From a virus: DNA of 27,179 nucleotides. Position 1 is the first letter of the stretch. The number at the start of each line of letters is the position of its first letter. Position numbers and translations under genes: made by a program. The stretch spans positions 1 to 27,179 of the IMG/VR virus record IMGVR_UViG_3300020190_000299; one strand, given 5' to 3'. Shown piece by piece: positions 13,295 to 20,442 of the stretch. The notes beneath the pieces were generated by a model, which saw only the letters and a list, made by a program, of their open reading frames with translations, did no database searches and was not told the DNA's origin.

Positions 13295-13984
13295 ATGGGT
13301 AACTATTATGTATATTTTCATAAAAATCCAAAAACTTTAGAAGTGTTTTATGTAGGACTAGGTTCTCATATTTTATACCAAAAATATAAAAGAGCTGAAG
13401 ATTTAAAGAAAAGGGGAAAACACCATAGATATTATGTTAAAAAATATGGTAACCCTATTATAGAAATAATACATGATAACTTAACCCAAGAAGAAGCATG
13501 TTTGTTGGAAATACAATATATAGCTCAATATGGAAGAAAAAGATATGAAATTGATGGAATATTAGTAAATAAAAGCCTTGGAGGGCAAGGAGGAAAACAA
13601 GGAGTTATAGTAACTAAAAAAACAAGATTAAAACAATCATTAAAATTAAAAGGTCTACCTAAACCACCAGGATTTGGGGATAAAATAAAACAAAACCGAA
13701 ACCATAAAGATGCAGGTAAAAAATCATTTATTTCAAACCAAAAACATTACACCCAGGGAAGTGAAAGAAATAAAAAAATCTCCCAAAAGTTAAAAGGAAG
13801 AAAAGTAGACTGGACTGGAGATCACATATTGCAATTTGATCTTCAAGGAAACTTTATCCAAGAATGGCCTAGTATTAGACAAGCTGGTTTTGAATTAAAA
13901 GGAAACCAAGGTGAACCAATTAGAAAATGCCTTAAGGACTTACAAAAAACAGCTTATGGATTTATTTGGAAATATAAAAATTAA
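13295..13984 (+). CDS. GIY-YIG homing endonuclease with NUMOD3/NUMOD1 repeats
   Basis: 229-aa free-standing homing endonuclease. GIY-YIG elements are YYVYFHKNP (GIY strand), VFYVGLG (YIG), a Lys/Arg-rich helix (YQKYKRAEDLKKRGKHHRYY), the strand NPIIEIIHDNL, and the conserved Glu in CLLEIQYIAQYG. DNA-binding parts follow: NUMOD3-like repeats (KTRLKQSLKLKGLPKP and RNKKISQKLKGRK) and a NUMOD1-like tail (FDLQGNFIQEWPSIRQAG ... AYGFIWKYKN). The tail closely resembles that of the gene at 11370, so the two may be related or may have exchanged tails. It sits between the dehydrogenase and a small kinase. Confidence 0.85.
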   Translation: MGNYYVYFHKNPKTLEVFYVGLGSHILYQKYKRAEDLKKRGKHHRYYVKKYGNPIIEIIHDNLTQEEACLLEIQYIAQYGRKRYEIDGILVNKSLGGQGGKQGVIVTKKTRLKQSLKLKGLPKPPGFGDKIKQNRNHKDAGKKSFISNQKHYTQGSERNKKISQKLKGRKVDWTGDHILQFDLQGNFIQEWPSIRQAGFELKGNQGEPIRKCLKDLQKTAYGFIWKYKN

Positions 13985-14000
13985 TTAATATATTAAAGTT

Positions 14001-14531
14001 ATGAAAATAGGATTTTGTGGAACAATGAGTGTAGGTAAAACTACAATAGTTAATGCTTTAAGAGAACTACCAGAATTTAAAGAATATGAATTTAAAACAG
14101 AACGTTCAAAATATTTACGTGATTTAGGCATCCCATTAAATACAGATTCAACATTAAAAGGTCAATTTGTATTTTTAGCTGAACGTGCCTCTGAATTATT
14201 TTATAGTAATATCATTACTGATAGAACAGTTGTAGATGTTATGGCTTTTACACGTTTAGCTGAATCAATACCATATTACATAGCAGATGAAATTTGTCAA
14301 GCAGCATCACATTTAATTAAAGAATATGATTACATATTTTACATTTCACCTAAAGGAGTTGAAATAGAAGATAATGGTGTTAGAACAACAGATGCAGAAT
14401 ATAGAAAAGATGTTGACAAAGAAATTAAAAGTTTATTAAATAAATATGGTCATAAAAATCAAAGAATAGTTAAATTAACGGGTAGTGTTGAGGAAAGAGT
14501 ACAGAAAGTTAAACAGACGTTATTCTCATAA
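14001..14531 (+). CDS. P-loop kinase/ATPase (AAA_28, NadR-kinase-like)
   Basis: 176-aa P-loop protein starting directly with its first strand: MKIGFCGTMSVGKTT, with Walker A at about residues 7-14. Later features are RSKYLRDLGIPLNT, the ITDRTVVDVMAF motif with the D-R-T found in nucleoside- and nicotinamide-riboside-type kinases, YDYIFYISPKG, and an Arg/Asp-rich lid (GVRTTDAEYRKD). The pattern fits the AAA_28 family that includes the NadR kinase domain. The substrate is not determined. Unlike the kinase at 461, it lacks the packaging-type leader, so it is probably a cytoplasmic enzyme. It follows the second homing endonuclease by 16 nt and ends the accessory cassette. Confidence 0.7.
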   Translation: MKIGFCGTMSVGKTTIVNALRELPEFKEYEFKTERSKYLRDLGIPLNTDSTLKGQFVFLAERASELFYSNIITDRTVVDVMAFTRLAESIPYYIADEICQAASHLIKEYDYIFYISPKGVEIEDNGVRTTDAEYRKDVDKEIKSLLNKYGHKNQRIVKLTGSVEERVQKVKQTLFS

Positions 14532-14536
14532 TATTT

Positions 14537-14544
14537 ATAAATAA
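14537..14544 (+). promoter_or_regulatory. TATAAATA box, T4-late-promoter-like
   Basis: An exact TATAAATA, 12 nt before the ATG at 14557 and inside the 12-bp palindrome TATTTATAAATA. A nearly identical arrangement occurs at 19564 before another head-module gene. It fits a T4-type late promoter opening the lysis/packaging operon. Confidence 0.5.
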
Positions 14545-14556
14545 AAATATACTAAA

Positions 14557-15336
14557 ATGAAAAAAACCCGTTTACTCGAAATAGTACGTGAAGAAATTGC
14601 TTTTGCGTTAAATGAAAAACCTGATTTTGGTGGCCGATTTGATCAACAAGTAGCAGCAAAATATGGTGAAGAAGATACATTACAAACGGCTACAGATGAA
14701 ATTGTTGATAGAGTACTAAGAGATAGAGGTTTATCTAAATCAGATGTAACTAAAATGGAAAAAGAAGATCTTAAAGGTCTTTTAAAAGACATCCGTCAAC
14801 AAATCTCAGGTAAAAAACAAGATGTTCGAGTTAAACATGCTCTAGAAAAACAAATAGAATTTGACGATTCTGGAAGTAAATTACAAGACAATCAAACTAA
14901 CAATGCTATATTAAAATCTTTAGGTTTAGTAACCCCAGGACAACGTGGTAGAAAAGCAGACCCAAACAAACCAGAAAAAGCACCTTCAACAGGACAACGA
15001 GGAAGACCAGCAGGAACTAAAACAGCTACTCGCACACCAGGAGATGATGGATTTGATGATGTATCATATTCAGACGAAGAAGTAGAAGACACTTACTATA
15101 AAGATGAAGATGAAGATACTTTTGATACAGAAAAAGCCCCAGCAGGAGATATTGAAATAGAAAAAGCTGCTAGAGGCAAAGATGAACTAGTTAAACAGTA
15201 TAAATCTGAAGTTGAACCAGAATTAAAAAATAAAATTGCAAAAGCAAAAGAGGGAGATAAAGAAGCTATGGCTTGGTTAAAATCTAAACAAGATATTATT
15301 AAAAAATACAATCAAGCTAAACAAGTTAATATTTAA
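14557..15336 (+). CDS. Acidic virion-type protein with leader and AT-hook-like motifs
   Basis: 259-aa protein. The leader MKKTRLLEIVREEIAFALNE has L-L-E and L-N-E triplets. A helical region follows (ATDEIVDRVLRDRG, then KEDLKGLLKDIRQQISG). Two related basic phrases, PGQRGRKADP and TGQRGRPAGT, lie at about residues 127-152; the second contains the GRP core of AT-hooks, which bind the minor groove of AT-rich DNA. An extremely acidic Asp/Glu/Tyr stretch follows (DDVSYSDEEVEDTYYKDEDE), then a charged C-terminal helix. No enzyme motif. Probably a head-internal or scaffold-type protein; the AT-hook would suit binding to the AT-rich genome. It starts the operon behind a late-promoter-like box and is coupled to the lysis gene by a TAATG overlap. 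Confidence 0.6.
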   Translation: MKKTRLLEIVREEIAFALNEKPDFGGRFDQQVAAKYGEEDTLQTATDEIVDRVLRDRGLSKSDVTKMEKEDLKGLLKDIRQQISGKKQDVRVKHALEKQIEFDDSGSKLQDNQTNNAILKSLGLVTPGQRGRKADPNKPEKAPSTGQRGRPAGTKTATRTPGDDGFDDVSYSDEEVEDTYYKDEDEDTFDTEKAPAGDIEIEKAARGKDELVKQYKSEVEPELKNKIAKAKEGDKEAMAWLKSKQDIIKKYNQAKQVNI

Positions 15337-15692
15337 TGGTAAAAGATAAATCCATAACTTTAAATGTATCGCACCTAATTTTAGGTGCGATCATTTTACT
15401 CCTGTTATGGTTATTACTTAAACCTACTAAAGTAGATTTATCAAAATACGATAAACAAAAACAAGAAATTGATAGTTTAAATAATGTATTAGTAAATTTA
15501 CAAAAACACCAACTTGAATTAGATAAATCCATTTTATTCCACCAAAATAGAATTGATTCACTAAACAATGAAATAAGTAATACAAATAAAGAAATAGCAG
15601 ATGTACGTGAATATTATGGTAAAAAAATTAGGGATATTCTTAATTATACTCCACAGCAACTTGACGATTTTTTCTCAAAGCGATATAAATAA
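15336..15692 (+). CDS. Rz-like inner-membrane spanin candidate
   Basis: 118-aa protein with one N-terminal transmembrane segment (about residues 13-29, SHLILGAIILLLLWLLL) and a short cytoplasmic N-terminus. The rest is a periplasmic coiled coil (YDKQKQEIDSLNNVLVNLQ, NRIDSLNNEISNTNKEIADV) ending YTPQQLDDFFSKRYK. This is the architecture of i-spanins, which join the inner and outer membranes in the last step of lysis. The following gene begins inside its C-terminal codons in another frame, as in many Rz/Rz1 pairs. A perfect 10-bp inverted repeat lies in the codons of the membrane segment. Sequence similarity to a named spanin was not testable here. Confidence 0.55.
   Translation: MVKDKSITLNVSHLILGAIILLLLWLLLKPTKVDLSKYDKQKQEIDSLNNVLVNLQKHQLELDKSILFHQNRIDSLNNEISNTNKEIADVREYYGKKIRDILNYTPQQLDDFFSKRYK
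15368..15391 (+). repeat. Perfect 10-bp hairpin inside the spanin-like gene
   Basis: The arms ATCGCACCTA (15368-15377) and TAGGTGCGAT (15382-15391) enclose an ATTT loop. Half of the pairs are G-C, which is unusual here. Only four T's follow nearby, so it is at best a weak terminator. It could be an attenuator, a translational control element or an RNA-processing site. Confidence 0.6.
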
Positions 15693-16044
15693 AATTTGCT
15701 TTGACCATAAAACCGCTCAAAAAATAGCTGCAGATTTAGTTAAAGGTGATTCAGCAAAAGCTGAATTGCAAAAAACTCAAAAATTGGTTTTGCAACTAAA
15801 TGAGACTATAGTTGAAAAAGATAGTGTCATAAATGATTATATTAAAAAAGATAGTACTTGTATAAAACAAGTAGCTACTTTTAATGAGCTTAAACAAAAA
15901 CAAACCAGTATAATTACTGGTTTAGAAAAAGATGTTGAAAGTTTTAAAAGAGAAAACAAAAATCTTAAAACAGGTGTTAAATGGCTTGGTGGAGGGTTCG
16001 TGGGAGTGTTAATCTCTTTACTTACATTATCTTTAGTTAAGTAA
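15616..16044 (+). CDS. Second lysis-type protein with signal peptide and C-terminal membrane segment
   Basis: 142 aa from the ATG at 15616. An in-frame ATG at 15601 would add five residues in front of the KK of a good signal peptide. The N-terminus MVKKLGIFLIILHSNLTIFS is a likely signal sequence without a lipobox Cys. A coiled coil follows (AELQKTQKLVLQLNETIVEK, then LEKDVESFKRENKNL), and a C-terminal transmembrane segment LGGGFVGVLISLLTLSLVK. The first 77 nt overlap the preceding spanin-like gene in a different frame, and the next gene is the terminase. Two membrane-directed ends resemble a unimolecular spanin but without lipidation. It is a typical companion in Bacteroidota-phage lysis cassettes. 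Role inferred. Confidence 0.5.
   Translation: MVKKLGIFLIILHSNLTIFSQSDINKICFDHKTAQKIAADLVKGDSAKAELQKTQKLVLQLNETIVEKDSVINDYIKKDSTCIKQVATFNELKQKQTSIITGLEKDVESFKRENKNLKTGVKWLGGGFVGVLISLLTLSLVK
15902..15923 (+). repeat. Perfect 9-bp hairpin inside the second lysis gene
   Basis: The arms AAACCAGTA (15902-15910) and TACTGGTTT (15915-15923) enclose a TAAT loop. One or two AT-rich stems of this length would be expected by chance in a window of this size. It is listed because a second one lies about 500 nt upstream in the same cassette. Confidence 0.45.
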
Positions 16045-16045
16045 T

Positions 16046-17638
16046 ATGGCTAGCGAACTGAAACAAGCAATACGAGAAGAATATATTAAATGTGCTGCCT
16101 CACCAGCATATTTTATGAAAAAATATTGCTATATTCAACATCCAAAACGTGGCCGGATTCAATTTAACTTATATCCTTTTCAAGAACGTGTTTTAACATT
16201 ATTTCAAGAAAACCCATATTCAATGGTTTTGAAATCTAGACAGTTAGGGATTTCAACTTTAACTGCAGGATATTCGTTATGGTTGATGATGTTTTATCAA
16301 GATAAAAATGTACTTTGTATTGCAACTAAACAAGATACTGCAAAAAATATGGTTACAAAGGTTAAGTTTATGTATGATAATTTACCTTCTTGGCTAAAGT
16401 TTCCAACTAAACCTGATGAAGCAAACAAATTAACACTTCGACTACCAAACGGTTCCCAAATTAAAGCTACTTCAGCATCAAGTGATGCAGGTCGTTCAGA
16501 AGCAGTTTCTTTATTATTAATAGACGAAGCAGCTTTTATATATAATATAGGTGAAATATGGGCCTCAGCTCAACAAACTTTAGCTACTGGTGGAGGTTGT
16601 ATTGCATTATCTACACCTTATGGTACAGGTAATTGGTTCCATAAAACATGGATTGCTGCAGAAATGGGTGAAAATAGTTTTTTACCTATTAGATTACCAT
16701 GGAACGTACATCCTGAAAGAGACCAAACATGGAGAGATCAACAAGATGCTGATCTAGGACCTAAAATGGCAGCCCAAGAATGTGATTGTGATTTTAGCAC
16801 CTCAGGTGATACTGTATTTTTATCTGATGATATTGATTTTTATGAAAAATCTTTTATAAAAGAACCACTTGAAAAACGTGGAGTTGACCAAAATTTATGG
16901 ATTTGGGAACCAGTAGATTATTCTCGTAATTATTTAATAACAGCTGATGTTGCTAGAGGAGATGGAGCTGATTATTCTACATTTCATATATGGGATATAG
17001 AAACGTATAGCCAAGTAGGTGAATATAAAGGGCAAATTAGTACAAAAGATTTTGGCCATTTGTTAGTTGGAATTGCAACAGAATACAACAATGCTTTATT
17101 AGCCCCAGAAAATTCAAGTATAGCTTGGTCAACTATTCAAACAATTATGGATAGAGGATACCATAATTTGTATTATTCTCCTAAAGGAAATGCTTTAACA
17201 GTTGATACTTATTTTGATCCTTACATGGACCATAGTAAAATGACTCCTGGTTTTACAATGTCTTCTGCTACTAGACCTATATCAATTGGTAAATTTCAAG
17301 AAGCAATCAGAGATAAAGGTATTACTATTCAATCAATTCGACTTCTGGAGGAGATGAAAGTATTTATATGGAGAAACGGACGACCAGAAGCACAACCAGG
17401 ATATAATGATGACCTAATTATGGCAGCTTCTATTGGATGTTTTTTAAGAGATACAGCTTTTAAATTAAGACAGAATGGAATGGAAATGACTAAAAGTATG
17501 CTTAACAATATAAGTACTCATAATTACGGATACTCAGGGGGTTATTCAAACCAACAACCAAATAAATATCACAATAACCCATTCAAAATAGATAATCCTT
17601 ATTCAAATGATCAAGAAGATATTTCTTGGTTGATATAA
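16046..17638 (+). CDS. terL: Terminase large subunit (T4 gp17-like)
   Basis: 530-aa DNA-packaging motor: ATPase plus headful nuclease that cuts concatemeric DNA and drives it through the portal. The ATPase domain has KSRQLGISTLTAG (residues 63-75) at the Walker A position; the canonical GKT lysine is replaced by Ile, as in other terminases whose lysine lies earlier in the loop. Walker B LLLIDEAAF has D160 and E161, with the coupling motif ALSTPYGTGN following. The nuclease domain has ADVARGDGADYS with D301 and a C-terminal GYNDDLIMA with D455 and D456, matching the DDL of T4 gp17. It is shorter than T4 gp17 (610 aa). It begins one base after the lysis gene's stop and is followed directly by the portal gene. 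Confidence 0.95.
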   Translation: MASELKQAIREEYIKCAASPAYFMKKYCYIQHPKRGRIQFNLYPFQERVLTLFQENPYSMVLKSRQLGISTLTAGYSLWLMMFYQDKNVLCIATKQDTAKNMVTKVKFMYDNLPSWLKFPTKPDEANKLTLRLPNGSQIKATSASSDAGRSEAVSLLLIDEAAFIYNIGEIWASAQQTLATGGGCIALSTPYGTGNWFHKTWIAAEMGENSFLPIRLPWNVHPERDQTWRDQQDADLGPKMAAQECDCDFSTSGDTVFLSDDIDFYEKSFIKEPLEKRGVDQNLWIWEPVDYSRNYLITADVARGDGADYSTFHIWDIETYSQVGEYKGQISTKDFGHLLVGIATEYNNALLAPENSSIAWSTIQTIMDRGYHNLYYSPKGNALTVDTYFDPYMDHSKMTPGFTMSSATRPISIGKFQEAIRDKGITIQSIRLLEEMKVFIWRNGRPEAQPGYNDDLIMAASIGCFLRDTAFKLRQNGMEMTKSMLNNISTHNYGYSGGYSNQQPNKYHNNPFKIDNPYSNDQEDISWLI

Positions 17639-17644
17639 TAAATA
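17634..17644 (+). promoter_or_regulatory. TATAATAAATA motif before the portal gene
   Basis: TATAATAAATA overlaps the terminase stop and ends 4 nt before the portal ATG. The same 11-mer followed by AAAA recurs at 27154. It may be a variant late-promoter box or simply A-rich initiation-region sequence. Confidence 0.2.
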
Positions 17645-17648
17645 AAAA

Positions 17649-19547
17649 ATGGCAGATACTAGATTATTTTCAAGACTAAAAAGATTATTTTCAACAGATG
17701 TAATTATCCGTAATGAAGGAGGAACCCAACTCAAATTAATTGATATTAATAAAATCCAAATCTCGGGTGAATATGAAACAAATGCTCTAGTAGATAGATT
17801 TAACAGAATTTACACTAACTCTCACACATCAATATATGGATACCAAAGTAGCTTTAATTATCAAACATTACGCCCTACGCTTTATTCTGAATATGACTCA
17901 ATGGATACAGATGCTATTGTCGCCTCTGCTTTAGACATTATAGCTGATGAAAGTACTTTACGTAATGATATGGGTGAAGTATTACAGATTAAATCATCTG
18001 ATGAAGATATTCAAAAAATCTTATACAATTTATTTTACGATGTATTAAATGTAGAATTTAATTTATGGCCTTGGGTTCGCAATATGTTGAAATATGGTGA
18101 TTTCTTTTTAAAACTAGAAATTGCTGAAAAATTTGGTGTATATAATGTTATACCATATAATGCATTTCATATTGAAAGACAAGATGGATACGATAAAGAT
18201 CACCCTATGTCTGTAAGATTTAGATTTGATCCAGATGGTATTTCTTCCCCTTCAGATTACGGATATTACAATGTGCCTAACTCAGGAAATCACGCAAAAG
18301 ATATTTTCTTTGACAATTATGAAATGGCTCATTTCCGTTTATTAACAGATACTAATTTTTTACCTTATGGCAGATCATATTTAGAGCCTGCTCGTAAGTT
18401 ATTTAAACAATACACGATGATGGAAGATGCAATGTTAATTCATCGTATAGTTAGAGCACCTGAAAAACGTATATTTTACATTAATGTTGGAAATATTGCA
18501 CCTGCTGAAGTAGAAAATTTTATGCAGAAAACGATTTCTAAAATGAAACGTACTCCATATATTGATCAACAAACAGGCGACTATAACTTAAAGTATAACA
18601 TGCAAAATTTACTTGAGGATTTTTACATCCCAGTAAGAGGCACTGACCAAGCAACTAAAATAGATAATTTAGGTGGTCTGCAATACGATGGTATTCAAGA
18701 TGTTGAGTATTTAAGAGATAAATTATTTGCTGCTCTTAAAGTTCCAAAAGCATTTATGGGTTATGAAAAAGATTTAACTGGCAAAGCAACATTAGCAGCT
18801 GAAGATATCAGATTTGCTCGTACAATTGAACGTATTCAACGCATTATAATATCTGAATTAACTAAAATTGCTTTAGTTCATTTATATGCTCAAGGTTATA
18901 CTGATGAAAGTCTAACAAATTTTGAACTTTCATTAACTACTCCTTCAATAATATATGATCAAGAAAGATTAGCATTAATGAAAGAAAAAATAGAAGTAGC
19001 AAAAAGCATGATTGAAGCTAAAATATTCCCTACTGACTTTATATATGAAAAATTATTCCATATGAGTGAGGATCAATATGATGAATACAGAGACTTAGTT
19101 CTTCAAGATGCTAAACGTAAATTCCGTTTAACCCAAGTTGAAAATGAAGGAAACGATCCACTTGAAACAGGTAAATCTTATGGTACACCACATGATTTAG
19201 CCTCTTTATATGGAAGACAAAGATATGAAAGTGGAGAAGTACCTGAAGGATATGATGAAAAAGAACCTCTAGGAAGACCAAAAGAAAATGTAACTGATAG
19301 AAATACACAAGACAATGCTTTTGGCAAAGATAGAATTGGTACAGCAGGTGTAACTCAAGACAACGATGAATCAGATTCTATCAAACCTCAATACAAAGGT
19401 GGATCTCCTTTAGCATTAGAAACTAAATCAAAACGAAATAAAAACGTGTATGCTTTCAATAATATTAAAAATCAAAAGAAACAAATGATTTTTGAATCGG
19501 ATGTTAAAGGAAATTCATTATTAGATGAATCACAAATACGAGAGTAA
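17649..19547 (+). CDS. gp20: Portal protein (T4 gp20-like)
   Basis: 632-aa head-tail vertex protein that forms the dodecameric ring through which DNA enters and leaves; prohead assembly is nucleated on it. Recognisable gp20-family stretches are SALDIIADESTLRNDMGEVL, PYGRSYLEPARKLFKQYTMM, HRIVRAPEKRIFYINVGNIA, IPVRGTDQATKIDNLGG and KLFAALKVPKAFMGYEKDL. It is longer than T4 gp20 (524 aa); the extra length is mostly a hydrophilic C-terminal tail of roughly 110 residues (from about ENEGNDPLETGKSYGTPHD), rich in Glu, Asp and Gly. It directly follows the terminase, whereas T4 has the tail sheath and tube genes between them. Confidence 0.95.
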   Translation: MADTRLFSRLKRLFSTDVIIRNEGGTQLKLIDINKIQISGEYETNALVDRFNRIYTNSHTSIYGYQSSFNYQTLRPTLYSEYDSMDTDAIVASALDIIADESTLRNDMGEVLQIKSSDEDIQKILYNLFYDVLNVEFNLWPWVRNMLKYGDFFLKLEIAEKFGVYNVIPYNAFHIERQDGYDKDHPMSVRFRFDPDGISSPSDYGYYNVPNSGNHAKDIFFDNYEMAHFRLLTDTNFLPYGRSYLEPARKLFKQYTMMEDAMLIHRIVRAPEKRIFYINVGNIAPAEVENFMQKTISKMKRTPYIDQQTGDYNLKYNMQNLLEDFYIPVRGTDQATKIDNLGGLQYDGIQDVEYLRDKLFAALKVPKAFMGYEKDLTGKATLAAEDIRFARTIERIQRIIISELTKIALVHLYAQGYTDESLTNFELSLTTPSIIYDQERLALMKEKIEVAKSMIEAKIFPTDFIYEKLFHMSEDQYDEYRDLVLQDAKRKFRLTQVENEGNDPLETGKSYGTPHDLASLYGRQRYESGEVPEGYDEKEPLGRPKENVTDRNTQDNAFGKDRIGTAGVTQDNDESDSIKPQYKGGSPLALETKSKRNKNVYAFNNIKNQKKQMIFESDVKGNSLLDESQIRE

Positions 19548-19563
19548 TAATTTTTTACATATT

Positions 19564-19571
19564 TATAAATA
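19564..19571 (+). promoter_or_regulatory. TATAAATA box, T4-late-promoter-like
   Basis: An exact TATAAATA, 13 nt before the ATG at 19585 and inside the palindrome TATTTATAAATA (19560-19571), the same 12-mer found at 14533-14544 with almost the same spacing to its gene. Confidence 0.5.
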
Positions 19572-19584
19572 AACAAATATTAGA

Positions 19585-20442
19585 ATGCAAATAAAACATT
19601 CAAAGTATAAAAACACTGGTATACTTTTTGAACTTTTAGTTCGTCAAATCACTACAGATACGTTAGAAGGGAAAGATTCTTTAGCAAAAGATATACTTAA
19701 AAAATATTTTGTTAAAACAGAATTAGGACGTGAGTATAAATTATATGAAACACTATTAAAAAAAACTACATTAACTGAAGCAAAAGCTAATATTGTGATT
19801 TCTACATTAATAGATTCTTCTAAAACTCTAAATAGAGGAATACTTAAAAGACAAAAATATAATTTAATTTCTGAAATCCAAAAAAATTATGATTTAAACA
19901 TATTTTTTAATCATAAATTACCTAATTATAAAGCATATGCTGCTTTTTATACATTATTAGAAATAACACACTCTCAAGTTTCTATTGATCCTGAACAAAC
20001 CATTATAAATAAAGTTACTATACTTGAACATTTAACAGCTGCTCAAATTAAAGAAAATATTGTAAGAGATGAAGTACTAGAAGAAATAAAAAATTCTGAT
20101 AAAGATGTTAAATTTCTTACATATAAAATATTAATGGAGAAATTCAATAATAAATATGACAATCTGAATCTTAACCAAAAAATCATTCTTAAAGAATACA
20201 TAAATTCAGTAGACAATACTTCTCGTTTAAAAGAATTTTATACCACTAAAATAAACGAAATTAAAACTGAATTAAAAACCCTAAATAAAAAGACCCAAAA
20301 CCCAGTTACTAAAATTAAAATTGACGAAATTATATCTATAATTACTCCCCCAGTAAAAAATGCTAAAATAACAGATAATGATTTAGTTGATTTATTGCAA
20401 TACTGTGATTTAATTAATGAATTAGAAACTGTAAATGGATAA
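19585..20442 (+). CDS. Conserved head-module protein of unknown function
   Basis: 285-aa mostly helical, Lys/Asn-rich soluble protein. The N-terminal phrase HSKYKNTGILFELLVRQITT is one I associate with a conserved family located near portal genes in T4-like environmental phages. No catalytic motif is apparent. Helices dominate throughout (SLAKDILKKYF, LISEIQKNYDLNIFF, ILMEKFNNKYDNLNL), and the protein ends NELETVNG. It lies between the portal gene and two leader-bearing head-module genes, where T4 has the prohead core genes 67 and 68, but I see no similarity to those. It overlaps the next gene by 8 nt. An assembly or core role is inferred from position only. Confidence 0.55.
   Translation: MQIKHSKYKNTGILFELLVRQITTDTLEGKDSLAKDILKKYFVKTELGREYKLYETLLKKTTLTEAKANIVISTLIDSSKTLNRGILKRQKYNLISEIQKNYDLNIFFNHKLPNYKAYAAFYTLLEITHSQVSIDPEQTIINKVTILEHLTAAQIKENIVRDEVLEEIKNSDKDVKFLTYKILMEKFNNKYDNLNLNQKIILKEYINSVDNTSRLKEFYTTKINEIKTELKTLNKKTQNPVTKIKIDEIISIITPPVKNAKITDNDLVDLLQYCDLINELETVNG

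Noticed and set aside
15616-15692. The 77-nt gene overlap as a sign of a frameshifted single gene
   Set aside because: Each protein has complete topology of its own (membrane segment plus coiled coil; signal sequence plus coiled coil plus membrane segment), so two overlapping genes fit better than a broken one.
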